The notes beneath the pieces were generated by a model. That model searched no databases. It saw only the letters and a program-made list of their open reading frames with translations, and was not told where the DNA came from. From an uncultured Sphingomonadales bacterium (GTDB lineage Bacteria; Pseudomonadota; Alphaproteobacteria; Sphingomonadales; Sphingomonadaceae), in contig CAINGT010000068.1 in assembly GCA_903848655.1 (NCBI GenBank), positions 1 to 38,914 of the forward strand: a stretch of DNA of 38,914 nt, read 5' to 3'. The position numbers and the translations under genes were made by a program. Of the stretch, positions 6,577 to 14,574 are shown piece after piece. The first letter of the stretch is position 1. The number at the start of each line of letters is the position of its first letter.

Positions 6577-8028
6577 TCAGGCGGCGGCTGCCTTTCCGGC
6601 CTGCCGTCCGAAGAATGTGCAATCCGCCAGGCTCATGCCCGATGAATAGCCATGGCCCCAGGCGGGCAATCCCGAAGTGCAGCGCCCCGCCGCATAGAGC
6701 CCGGCAATCGGCTGCCCCTGCCGGTCCAGCACTTCGCCGTCGGTGCTCGTTCGCAGCCCGCCGAGCGTGAAAAAGCTGAAATAGCTGGTGGCGAAATTGA
6801 GTTCGAGCGCAACGAACGGTGCCTGATCGAGCGGGGTCAGGATCGGCACTTGTTTGTCGAACAAAGGATCGCGCCCCGCGCGGGCGTGGGTGTTGTAAAC
6901 CGCCATCGTCGCCGACAGCGTGCCCGGGGCCATGTCCAGTTCGGCTTCGACTTCTTCCCACGTGTTGCCCGTGCCGGCAATCGTGATCCCGGCAAGATCG
7001 AGCGGCTGCACGAAATGCGCCATATCGAGCAAGAGGTAGACTTTGCCGCCGTCCTGATCGACCGCGCAGCGGCTGACCCGGCCGTGGTAGCAATCTTCGT
7101 TGATAAAGCGCTGCCCGGCCCGGTTGACAAACACGCCGTAGGCATGGCTTTCGGGCATTGTCCACGGGCAGGTGGTGAAGAACTGGTCCATATGGATGGC
7201 ATCGCCACCGACCGAAACCCCCAGTTCGATTCCGATACCATCGTCTTTGTCGCCAATCGGGCTGTTGACGCGAAAGCTGTCGGGGCAATATTTGCGGCGC
7301 ATCGCATCGTTGAACACGAAACCGCCGGTCGCCAGCACCACGCCCTTGGTTGCCCTGACGAAGCGGTTGGTGTTGTCGATCCGCACCACCGCGCCGCAGA
7401 CCCGCGCGCCATCGGTAATCAGCGCCACCGCGCGTGCGTCGCAATGGAATTCGGTGCCCAGATCGCGCGCGCGCGCTTCAAGGATATTGACCAGCGGCCG
7501 CCCGCCGCCCCAGCCCACATGCTGGATCACATGGCCGCGCGGCGCAGGCCGGGCCGCATGGCAGAACGGCGCGGCGGCTTCGCTGCCCGACCAGATCAGC
7601 GTGGAATCGTCGGTCGGTTCGATATGTTTGCCGGGCAGGAAATTGCCGCGATAGGGCACGCCTTGATCTTTCAGCCACTGATAATGATCCAGCGCTTCTC
7701 GCCCATAAAGCTCGCACTTCGCCTCATCAACGCAAGGGCCGCCCGCCAGCTTGAGATAGGCGGTGAAGTCTTCGACCGTATCATCGAAACCCGCCGCCCG
7801 TTGCGCATCAGTGCCGCCGCCGATGTAGATTTCTCCACCCGACAGCGCCGATGCCCCGCCGCTGCCCGAACTGCGTTCAAACAGCAGCACACGCGCACCT
7901 GCCGTGCGGGCCTCGATAGCGGCGCAAGCCCCGGTCGCGCCAAAGCCGATAATGGCGACATCGGTTGCAAAATCCCACTGCGGAACTGCGCTGGCGGGGA
8001 AGGGGCGGACCATCGAAATATCGGGCAT
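6577..8028 (-). CDS. FAD-dependent 3-ketosteroid dehydrogenase family protein (KstD-like)
   Basis: 483 aa flavoprotein of the KstD/fumarate-reductase superfamily. The N-terminal dinucleotide motif is I-I-G-F-G-A-T-G-A with R-S-S-G-S-G-G-A-S following. The second FAD contact is G-V-V-L-A-T-G-G-F-V-F-N. The C-terminal A-A-G-R...W-G-H-G-Y-S-S-G-M-S-L resembles the KstD segment that carries the catalytic Tyr and the backbone-amide Gly. Family members desaturate 3-ketosteroids at C1-C2 or C4-C5. At 483 aa it is shorter than the usual 510-570 aa of delta-1 enzymes, so delta-1, 5-alpha or 5-beta delta-4 activity are all possible. ATG 8028 follows AAAGGA at good spacing; ATG 8043 has no such site. 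It lies between the hsaD-like hydrolase and the SRPBCC gene. Confidence 0.8.
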   Translation of the reverse strand: MPDISMVRPFPASAVPQWDFATDVAIIGFGATGACAAIEARTAGARVLLFERSSGSGGASALSGGEIYIGGGTDAQRAAGFDDTVEDFTAYLKLAGGPCVDEAKCELYGREALDHYQWLKDQGVPYRGNFLPGKHIEPTDDSTLIWSGSEAAAPFCHAARPAPRGHVIQHVGWGGGRPLVNILEARARDLGTEFHCDARAVALITDGARVCGAVVRIDNTNRFVRATKGVVLATGGFVFNDAMRRKYCPDSFRVNSPIGDKDDGIGIELGVSVGGDAIHMDQFFTTCPWTMPESHAYGVFVNRAGQRFINEDCYHGRVSRCAVDQDGGKVYLLLDMAHFVQPLDLAGITIAGTGNTWEEVEAELDMAPGTLSATMAVYNTHARAGRDPLFDKQVPILTPLDQAPFVALELNFATSYFSFFTLGGLRTSTDGEVLDRQGQPIAGLYAAGRCTSGLPAWGHGYSSGMSLADCTFFGRQAGKAAAA

Positions 8029-8068
8029 GAAAGTCCTTTCCATCTGTTTGCCTTATCGAAAATGACGC

Positions 8069-8893
8069 TCAGGCATTCAGAAAATCGATGGCGTAAGCGT
8101 TGAATTCCGCCGCCCGTTCGACTTGCACCCAATGGCCGGTGCGCCCGAACGTGATCGCGCGCGCGTCGCGGCAATGATCGAGGAACAGCCGGGAATGGGC
8201 TTCGGGGCAGAATTCGTCGTTCAGCCCCCACAGCACGAAAACCGGCTGAGCGATTTCGTGCAGGCGCGGGGAAAGATCGGGCGTGCGCATCCGCATCAGC
8301 ACGTCCTTGGGCTGGGTGCGCGCGACGGCAAAGCGTTCTTCGACCAGCGCATCGGGAATAGCGGGCGCAAAGTCCGGGTGTACCAGATTGGTAATCAGCC
8401 GCTTCTGTTCGGCCAGACTGAAATCAGGCCCGCCAAAGCTGGAAACCATTTTGGCGATTCCGGGCATCACGAAATAGCTTTCGCGTTCGGCCACGCAGCC
8501 CGGTGCCATCAGCACCATGCGGGCGGTGAATTCGGGATGATCCAGCGTCATCAGCAAGGCAATGCCGCCGCCGAGCGAATTGCCCACCAGATGCGCCTGT
8601 TCCACGCCATGCTGGCGCAAGGCATCATACAATGTGGCGGTGAACAAGTGCAGCGTATAATCCAGCCCTTCGGGCTTGGACGATCCGCCATAGCCGATCA
8701 GATCGGGCAGGATCACGCGAAAACCGGCATCGACAAAGGCCGCGATATTGCCGCGAAAATTCGATGCCCCCGATGCACCGGGGCCGCTGCCGTGGATGAA
8801 CACCACCGGGGTGCCATCGGCAGGCCCGGCCTCAGCAATCACGATGTCATAGCCGCCTGCCACGCGGTACGTCGTCTGTGTCAAGTCTGCCAC
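8069..8893 (-). CDS. hsaD: Alpha/beta hydrolase, HsaD/TesD-type C-C bond hydrolase (4,9-DSHA hydrolase)
   Basis: 274 aa meta-cleavage-product hydrolase. The oxyanion motif is H-G-S-G-P-G-A-S-G-A-S-N-F; the nucleophile is Ser106 in G-N-S-L-G-G; the acid is Asp226 (W-G-L-N-D-E-F) and the base His254 (T-G-H-W-V-Q-V-E). HsaD/TesD hydrolyses 4,9-DSHA, the product of the extradiol dioxygenase, to release the C/D-ring propionate (HIP, DOHNAA) and a C6 dienoate. The start is a GTG at 8893 with AAGGA upstream. It is the first gene of a four-gene minus-strand block and lies back to back with the dioxygenase-containing operon across a 295-base control region. Assignment rests on motif similarity and on the neighbouring HsaC-like gene. 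Confidence 0.88.
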   Translation of the reverse strand: MADLTQTTYRVAGGYDIVIAEAGPADGTPVVFIHGSGPGASGASNFRGNIAAFVDAGFRVILPDLIGYGGSSKPEGLDYTLHLFTATLYDALRQHGVEQAHLVGNSLGGGIALLMTLDHPEFTARMVLMAPGCVAERESYFVMPGIAKMVSSFGGPDFSLAEQKRLITNLVHPDFAPAIPDALVEERFAVARTQPKDVLMRMRTPDLSPRLHEIAQPVFVLWGLNDEFCPEAHSRLFLDHCRDARAITFGRTGHWVQVERAAEFNAYAIDFLNA

Positions 8894-9188
8894 GGTGCTG
8901 TCCTTGTCAGAAGAAAATCAAACCCGGGGGGATGTCGCCGACGCAATCGGCAGGCCTGCAATAATCGCAGGCAAAGTGGCGACGCTGGCCATCGTGCGGA
9001 TCGCTCCCCCAGTCGAATCAAATGCTGCGCATCTTTAGTGCACGCGTAATTTCAACTGCCATGCGGTACGCAAATCGTCAATTGAAAAGCAATCCGGCTT
9101 CCGATATGGCCGAAATCGAATCCGCTGCAGGAAAGAATTCCCATGCAGCCGGACAAGGGAGAGCGCGCCCGGCAACGGGCAAACAGCG
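8894..9188. promoter_or_regulatory. Divergent control region of the two large catabolic operons
   Basis: No gene is evident in these 295 bases. An inverted repeat GCCTGC-AATAATC-GCAGGC lies at 8954-8972 and shares TGCAATAAT..GCA with the palindrome in front of lysR (3602-3613), so it may be a second site for that regulator. A possible sigma-70 promoter for the rightward operon is TTGAAA (9082-9087), 17 bases, TATGGC (9105-9110), with the palindrome TCAATTGA (9078-9085) over the -35. All are inferences from sequence. Confidence 0.4.
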
Positions 9189-9950
9189 ATGGATCTTGCG
9201 ATCAACCTTCATGGCCGGGTGGCCATTGTCACGGGCGGCACGCGCGGGCTGGGCTTGCGCATCGCGCTGGCGCTGGCGCTGGCGGGCGCAACCGTGATCG
9301 TGTGTGGCCGCAATACCCCTGAGGCCTTGCCCGAAAGTCTGGTTTTCCGGTCCGCCGATATCCGCGATCCGGATCAGGCCAAGGCACTGGTCGATGCGGT
9401 CGCTGCCACATATGGCCGGCTGGATATTCTGGTGAACAATGCCGGGGGATCACCGCAGGCAGCGGCGGCCACGGCCTCGCCGCGCTTTTTCGATGCCATC
9501 CTGAAGCTCAACTTGCATGCCGCGATGTATCTGGCGCAAGCCGCGCACGCCCCCATGCAGCAAGCGGGCGGGGGCAGCATTGTCAACATTGCCAGCGTGT
9601 CCGGCATTCGCCCTTCGCCGATGACCGCCGCTTATGGCGCGGCCAAGGCAGGCTTGCTCAGCCTGACGCAAAGCCTGGCGCAAGAATGGGGGCCAGACGG
9701 CATTCGCGTCAATGCCATCATCGTCGGGCTGGTGCAGACCGAAACGGCGGATGAAACGTATGGTAACGCCGCCGCGCAAGCTGCGGTTGGCCGGTCGCTG
9801 CCATTGCAGCGCATGGGCCGGGGCGACGATATTGCCGGGGCGGTGCTGTGGCTCTGCTCTGATCTGGCGGCATGGGTCAGCGGTGCGCGCATCAATGTCG
9901 ATGGCGGTGGGGAACGCCCCTCGTTCCTCGATCTCGTGAAAGGAAACTGA
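9189..9950 (+). CDS. Short-chain dehydrogenase, Rv3549c-like
   Basis: 253 aa classical SDR: V-T-G-G-T-R-G-L-G at about 15-23, the DIRD acidic motif, N-N-A-G-G-S, and active site S-V-S-G-I-R-P-S-P then Y-G-A-A-K. Similarity to the mycobacterial Rv3549c group is strong by eye (N-N-A-G-G-S-P, S-V-S-G-x-R-P-x-P, N-V-D-G-G-G-E near the end). Those genes flank ipdAB and echA20 in actinobacterial cholesterol clusters, so a hydroxyacyl or ring-hydroxyl oxidation during C/D-ring catabolism is likely. It is the first gene of the 19-gene plus-strand operon. Its Shine-Dalgarno is weak. The dioxygenase gene follows after five bases. Confidence 0.85.
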   Translation: MDLAINLHGRVAIVTGGTRGLGLRIALALALAGATVIVCGRNTPEALPESLVFRSADIRDPDQAKALVDAVAATYGRLDILVNNAGGSPQAAAATASPRFFDAILKLNLHAAMYLAQAAHAPMQQAGGGSIVNIASVSGIRPSPMTAAYGAAKAGLLSLTQSLAQEWGPDGIRVNAIIVGLVQTETADETYGNAAAQAAVGRSLPLQRMGRGDDIAGAVLWLCSDLAAWVSGARINVDGGGERPSFLDLVKGN

Positions 9951-9955
9951 CGCCG

Positions 9956-10885
9956 ATGGGCATCAAGGCGCTCGGCTATGTCGTGATTGCCACGGCCAAG
10001 CCCGCAGAATGGGACCACTTTCTGACCCGGGTGGTCGGCGTGATGCGCGCGGACGATGCGCCTGATGGCGCGGCGCTATACCGCATCGATGATCGTCCGT
10101 TCCGTTTCCGCATCGAAGCGGGCAAGAGCGAACGTCTGGTCGCCGCAGCTTATGAAGTGGGCGATGCGCACGAACTGGCCGCGCTCGGCGCGAAGATTGC
10201 AGCGGCAGGCCGCCCGGTCTTGGCCGGATCGGACGCAGACGCCGCCGCGCGCGGCGTGGCGGCATTTTTCTGCACGAGCGATCCCGCCGGCAATGGCCTG
10301 GAATTCTTTTGCGGTGATACGCGCGATGATGTGGCATTCGTCTCGCCGGTCGGGGTCAGCGGTTTCGTGACTGGCGCGATGGGAATGGGCCACGCGGTGT
10401 TCGCCGCACCGAATTTTGCGCAAACGCATGATTTTTACAAGGCCATCGGATTTGGCGATACCGATCTGCCGCGTTTTCGCTTCAGCCCAGATCCCGATGA
10501 TCCGGGCATGGGCTTTGCTTTCATGCACGCCGACAATGGACGGCACCATTCCGTGGCATTTGGCGAAATGCCGGTGCCGCCATCGGGCTGCATCCACCTG
10601 ATGCTCGAAATGGCCAGCCAAAGCGATGTGGGCAAATGTTACGACCGGATGCGGATAAACCAAGTGCCGGTCAGCGCCACGATCGGCCGCCATGTCAACG
10701 ATCAGACTTTCGGTTTTTATATGCAGACGCCATCGGGCTTTGACCTTGAAATCGGGGCGGACCCGCTGGTGATCGACCCGGCGACCTGGGTAGCAACCGC
10801 ACACTTGCAGCCGAGCGAATGGGGCCATGTCTGGGCGTGGCAGACGGCCATGGAAAACCAGACCGCAGCAGGAGAAGCGGCGTGA
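9956..10885 (+). CDS. hsaC: Type I extradiol dioxygenase, HsaC/TesB-type (3,4-DHSA dioxygenase)
   Basis: 309 aa with two VOC domains, normal for BphC/HsaC enzymes. The iron ligands are His146 (G-M-G-H), His198 (R-H-H-S-V-A-F) and Glu265 (G-F-D-L-E-I-G). Second-sphere His246 (I-G-R-H-V-N-D) and Tyr255 are also in place. HsaC/TesB meta-cleaves the catecholic ring A of 3,4-DHSA to 4,9-DSHA, the substrate of the hydrolase encoded at 8069-8893. The ATG at 9956 is preceded by AAAGGA about 11 bases away and lies five bases after the SDR stop. Its stop overlaps the GTG start of ipdA by four bases, indicating translational coupling. Confidence 0.9.
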   Translation: MGIKALGYVVIATAKPAEWDHFLTRVVGVMRADDAPDGAALYRIDDRPFRFRIEAGKSERLVAAAYEVGDAHELAALGAKIAAAGRPVLAGSDADAAARGVAAFFCTSDPAGNGLEFFCGDTRDDVAFVSPVGVSGFVTGAMGMGHAVFAAPNFAQTHDFYKAIGFGDTDLPRFRFSPDPDDPGMGFAFMHADNGRHHSVAFGEMPVPPSGCIHLMLEMASQSDVGKCYDRMRINQVPVSATIGRHVNDQTFGFYMQTPSGFDLEIGADPLVIDPATWVATAHLQPSEWGHVWAWQTAMENQTAAGEAA

Positions 10886-11769
10886 CGTTTGACAAGCGGA
10901 TGAGCGCGGCCGACGTGGTCGGTCAACTGTCCGATGGCATGACCATCGGCATAGGCGGGTGGGCCACCCGGCGCAAGCCAATGGCGCTGGTGCGCGAAAT
11001 CCTGCGCTCTGATGTCAAGGATCTGACGGTGGTGTCCTATGGCGGGCCGGACGTGGGCCTGTTGTGCGCGGCGGGCAAAGTGAAGAAGCTGGTGTTTGCG
11101 TTCGTCAGCCTCGATCATTACCCGCTTGAGCCGCACTTTCGCGCCGCCCGCCAATCGGGCAGCATTGCCGTGCTGGAACTGGACGAAGGGCTGTTTCACT
11201 GGGGTTTGCGCGCCGCAGCGATGCACCTGCCGTTTCTGCCCACCCGCGTTGGCATTGGCACCGACATTCTGAACCAGTCGGGCTTTGCCTTCAAAACGGT
11301 CAAGAGCCCTTATGCGGATGGCGAGGAATTGGTCGCCATGCCCGCGCTTAACCTTGATGTCGCGCTGATCCATGCGCAGCGCTCGGACGAAAAGGGCAAT
11401 CTGCTGGTCACCTCGCCCGATCCGTTCTTCGATGAACTGTTCGCGCGCGCGGCCCCGCAAGTCTATGCCAGTGTCGAGCAAGTGGTGACCACCGCCGAAC
11501 TCGATATGGCCACCAACGCCCGGTTCGCGCTGGTGGAACGCGCGCGCATCACCGGGATTGTCGAAGCACCGTTCGGCGCGCACCCGACCAGCGCCAACCC
11601 CGACTACCACCTCGATCTGCGCCATTTGAAAACCTATGTCGAAAGTGCCGCTTCGCCAGAGGCGTGGGCGGCCTATCGCCAGGCATTTGTCGATGTCGAT
11701 GACGCGCAATACCTGACTGCCGTGGGCGGTGCAGACGCACTGCGCGCGCTGCCCCGCCCGGTCTATTAA
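10882..11769 (+). CDS. ipdA: IpdA, COCHEA-CoA hydrolase alpha subunit (CoA-transferase family)
   Basis: 295 aa from a GTG at 10882 that overlaps the preceding stop. IpdAB, although of the class I CoA-transferase fold, hydrolytically opens the last steroid ring (ring C) in COCHEA-CoA. The signature is G-I-G-G-W-A-T-R-R-K-P-M-A (23-35), then V-V-S-Y-G-G-P-D-V-G-L-L-C-A-A-G-K-V and E-L-D-E-G (99-103); the last Glu probably corresponds to the active-site Glu of mycobacterial IpdA. V-A-M-P-A-L-N-L-D-x-A-L-I-H is also conserved. ipdB follows after 13 bases with an AAGGAGG site. Resemblance to the Rhodococcus/Mycobacterium proteins is strong. Confidence 0.92.
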   Translation: MTFDKRMSAADVVGQLSDGMTIGIGGWATRRKPMALVREILRSDVKDLTVVSYGGPDVGLLCAAGKVKKLVFAFVSLDHYPLEPHFRAARQSGSIAVLELDEGLFHWGLRAAAMHLPFLPTRVGIGTDILNQSGFAFKTVKSPYADGEELVAMPALNLDVALIHAQRSDEKGNLLVTSPDPFFDELFARAAPQVYASVEQVVTTAELDMATNARFALVERARITGIVEAPFGAHPTSANPDYHLDLRHLKTYVESAASPEAWAAYRQAFVDVDDAQYLTAVGGADALRALPRPVY

Positions 11770-11782
11770 GGAGGCAGGCCCC

Positions 11783-12571
11783 ATGACCGAAGCAACTCTG
11801 GCCGATCTCGTCATCTTGAGCTGTGCGCAAGCCTGGCGGCATGATGGCGAAGTGATGGCAACCGGGATTGGCCCGCTGCCGCGTTTGGGCACGGCGCTCG
11901 CCAAAACGCTGTACAACCCTTTGCTTCAGACCACCGACGGCGAATGCTTCTATGGCGATCAGCCGATTGCGCCGGGCAAGCGCACCGGCCCGGTGGTCTA
12001 TGAGGGTTATGCCAATTACGACCGGGTGTTTTCCGCGCTGTGGGGCGGACGCCGCCACGCCATGGTCGGCCCGGTGCAGTTCGACCGGTTCGGGCAAGCC
12101 AATATCAGCGTCATCGGCGATCATGACAAGCCCAAGTCCGCGATGCTTGGCGCGCGCGGGTTTCCCGGCAATTCGATCATCCATCCCAACAGCTTCTTTT
12201 TTCCCAGTCACTCAACGCGCGCGCTGATTGCGGGAGAAGTCGATTTCGTGTGCATGGCGGGGTACAATCCGGCGCGTTATTTGAATGGCAAGCCGCCCGC
12301 CGGGCTCGATCTGCGGATCATCGTCACCAATTTGTGCGTGATGGATTTCGGCGGGCCGGATCACCAGGTGCGGGTGGTGTCGCTGCACCCCGGCGTGACG
12401 TTCGACGAAGTGCAGGCAAACACCGGGTTCCCGCTTGCCCACAGTGCCGAGCCACTTCCCGAAACCGCTGTGCCCACGGACGATGAACTGGCGGTCATCG
12501 CGCGGCTCGATCCCAACGGCGTGCGCACCACCATCTTCAAAGACAACCCGCCTGCGCGCCGCGCAGCATGA
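11783..12571 (+). CDS. ipdB: IpdB, COCHEA-CoA hydrolase beta subunit (CoA-transferase family)
   Basis: 262 aa partner of IpdA. A strong AAGGAGG lies 8 bases before the ATG at 11783. The sequence has the beta-subunit features of class I CoA-transferases: an N-terminal A-T-G-I-G-P-L-P-R-L-G-T-A-L-A, a central Q-F-D-R-F-G-Q-A-N-I-S-V-I-G and G-G-P-D-H-Q-V-R-V-V-S-L-H-P-G-V near the C-terminus. The two subunits are expected to form a heterotetramer that opens ring C late in steroid catabolism. The neighbours ipdA, ipdC and echA20 make the assignment firm. Confidence 0.92.
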   Translation: MTEATLADLVILSCAQAWRHDGEVMATGIGPLPRLGTALAKTLYNPLLQTTDGECFYGDQPIAPGKRTGPVVYEGYANYDRVFSALWGGRRHAMVGPVQFDRFGQANISVIGDHDKPKSAMLGARGFPGNSIIHPNSFFFPSHSTRALIAGEVDFVCMAGYNPARYLNGKPPAGLDLRIIVTNLCVMDFGGPDHQVRVVSLHPGVTFDEVQANTGFPLAHSAEPLPETAVPTDDELAVIARLDPNGVRTTIFKDNPPARRAA

Positions 12572-12584
12572 CCGAGGTCTGGCA

Positions 12585-13484
12585 ATGAGCGATCTGGTAG
12601 ATTCCGCCAAAGTGGACATCGCCTATGAAACCGACAGCCCCGTGCTTTATGCGGTTGAAGGTGCGGTGGCGTGGATCACGATGAACCGCCCGAGTTTCAA
12701 CAATGCGCAGAACGGTCAGATGACATATGCGCTTGATGATGCCTTTGCCCGCGCGGTGCGTGATGATGCGGTGCGGGCAATCGTGCTGGCGGGCAATGGC
12801 AAGCATTTTTCCGCCGGGCACGATATCGGCACGCCGGGCCGCGATCTGCACCACGAATTCGACAAGCGCCTGATGGTTCCGCCGCATACCAACAAGCCGG
12901 GGGCCGAATTGCTCTACACGCGCGAACAGGAACAATATCTGGGCATGTGCCGCCGCTGGCGCGACATTTCCAAACCGACCATCGCGATGGTGCAGGGGGC
13001 CTGCATTGCCGGTGGGCTGATGCTGGCATGGGTGTGCGATCTGATCGTGGCGAGCGAAGACGCGTTCTTTCAAGACCCGGTCAACCCGTTGATGGGCATT
13101 CCCGGGGTGGAATATTTTGCCCACGCGTATGAACTGCCACCGCGCGTGGCCAAGGAATTCCTGCTGCTGGGTGAACGGATGAGCGCCAGCCGCGCGCACA
13201 GCTTTGGCATGGTCAACAAAGTCGTGCCGCGCGCCGAATTGCGCGATGCGGCGGCGGCCTGGGCCAACAAGCTGGCGGGTCAGGGGCGGCTGGGCAATTG
13301 GCTGACCAAGCAGGCGGTCAATCATGTCGAGGAACTGCGCGGCAAGCGCGCGGCCAGCGACGCGGTGTTTCACATGCACCACTTTGCCCACGCGCAAAAC
13401 GATCTCGTTACCGGCAATTCGATCGCGGGCGTCAGCGGTGCGTCGGCGGCGGCGGCGAACAAGCGCGAGTCTGGCCAAAGCTGA
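12585..13484 (+). CDS. Enoyl-CoA hydratase/isomerase (crotonase) family protein
   Basis: 299 aa, longer than a standard crotonase through an N-terminal lead of about 25 residues, an insertion near residues 85-110 (R-D-L-H-H-E-F) and an Ala-rich C-terminal tail. Oxyanion-hole segments are S-A-G-H-D-I-G and G-A-C-I-A-G-G. The region that normally holds the first catalytic Glu reads F-F-Q-D-P-V-N-P-L-M-G-I-P-G, so it may not be an ordinary hydratase. GAGG lies before the ATG at 12585. It sits between ipdB and ipdC and its TGA shares one base with the ipdC ATG. A role in C/D-ring or side-chain beta-oxidation is inferred; the exact step is open. Confidence 0.85.
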   Translation: MSDLVDSAKVDIAYETDSPVLYAVEGAVAWITMNRPSFNNAQNGQMTYALDDAFARAVRDDAVRAIVLAGNGKHFSAGHDIGTPGRDLHHEFDKRLMVPPHTNKPGAELLYTREQEQYLGMCRRWRDISKPTIAMVQGACIAGGLMLAWVCDLIVASEDAFFQDPVNPLMGIPGVEYFAHAYELPPRVAKEFLLLGERMSASRAHSFGMVNKVVPRAELRDAAAAWANKLAGQGRLGNWLTKQAVNHVEELRGKRAASDAVFHMHHFAHAQNDLVTGNSIAGVSGASAAAANKRESGQS

Positions 13485-14560
13485 TGGCGGACGCGCTGCA
13501 GACGATCATGGTCGAACGGCTGGGGTGCCGCGTGCCGATCATCCAGACCGCGATGGGCTGGGTGGCAGAACCGGCGCTCGTGATCGCCAGCTGCAACGCC
13601 GGAGCCTTCGGGTTTCTGGGCGCAGCGGTGATGACGCCGGACGAATGCCGCGCCAAGGTCCTGGCCGTGCGGCGGGGTACGGATCGCCCGTTCGGCGTGA
13701 ATTTTCACAGTTTCCAGCCGGGTGCCGACGCAATCGTCGAACTGATCGTTGAAAACCGCGAACAAGTGCGCGCAGTCAGCTTTGGCCGTGGCCCCGATGC
13801 CGGGATGATCGCGCGTTTCAAGGATGCGGGTATTGTGTGCATCCCGACGGTCGGCGCGGTCAAACACGCGCAAAAAATGGTCGAACTCGGCGTTGACATG
13901 ATCTGCGTGCAAGGCGGCGAGGGCGGGGGGCACACCGGGTCGGTTCCCACCACGGTGCTGCTGCCACAAGTGCTGGATGCGGTGAAAGTGCCGGTGATTG
14001 CCAGTGGCGGCTTTGCCGACGGGCGCGGGCTGGTGGCCGCGCTGGCCTATGGCGCGGTGGGTATCGCAATGGGCACGCGCTTTTTGCTGACGCGCGAAAG
14101 TCCGGTGCCCGATAGCGCGAAAACCGCCTATCTGCAGGCGACGACCGACGCAATTATCGTGACCACCCGGCTAGACGGCATTCCCCAACGCATGATCCGC
14201 ACGCGGCTGATGGACCGGATCGAAAAATCCGGCTCGCTGGCGATGTGGTTGCGCGCGTTTGAAGCGGGGCGCGCCATGAAGCGCCAGACCGGCGCTTCGT
14301 GGCTGGATTTCATCCGCTCTGCGCGCGGCATGACCGCGCATGGTGCCATGCCGCTGAAGCAGGCGATGATGGCCGCGACGATGCCGATGCTGATTCAAAA
14401 GGCGGTGGTTGATGGCGATATCGAACATGGCGTGATGGCGACCGGCGTGGTCGGCGGCCGGATCAGCGATGTGCCGAGCTGTCAGGAACTGGTGGACCGC
14501 ATCATGGCCGAGGCGCGCGAACGGCTGGCGGCGCTCGGCGTGCCCGCGCTGGCCGCCTGA
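13484..14560 (+). CDS. ipdC: IpdC, flavin-dependent 5-OH-HIC-CoA dehydrogenase (nitronate monooxygenase fold)
   Basis: 358 aa TIM-barrel FMN protein of the nitronate monooxygenase/enoyl-reductase group. The N-terminus reads P-I-I-Q-T-A-M-G-W-V-A, the FMN/phosphate region G-G-E-G-G-G-H-T-G, followed by V-P-V-I-A-S-G-G-F-A-D-G and G-A-V-G-I-A-M-G-T-R-F. IpdC oxidises 5-hydroxy-HIC-CoA during ring D/C catabolism. Length and neighbourhood (ipdAB, echA20) match actinobacterial IpdC and Comamonas ScdK. The ATG at 13484 overlaps the preceding TGA by one base, giving coupled translation; upstream in-frame codons lie inside the crotonase gene. echA20 begins 14 bases downstream. Confidence 0.9.
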   Translation: MADALQTIMVERLGCRVPIIQTAMGWVAEPALVIASCNAGAFGFLGAAVMTPDECRAKVLAVRRGTDRPFGVNFHSFQPGADAIVELIVENREQVRAVSFGRGPDAGMIARFKDAGIVCIPTVGAVKHAQKMVELGVDMICVQGGEGGGHTGSVPTTVLLPQVLDAVKVPVIASGGFADGRGLVAALAYGAVGIAMGTRFLLTRESPVPDSAKTAYLQATTDAIIVTTRLDGIPQRMIRTRLMDRIEKSGSLAMWLRAFEAGRAMKRQTGASWLDFIRSARGMTAHGAMPLKQAMMAATMPMLIQKAVVDGDIEHGVMATGVVGGRISDVPSCQELVDRIMAEARERLAALGVPALAA

Positions 14561-14574
14561 CAAGGACAACACGC

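Noticed and set aside
9022..9297. Possible small gene in the divergent control region
   Set aside because: It runs into the SDR gene in another frame, has no ribosome site and no resemblance to a known protein.
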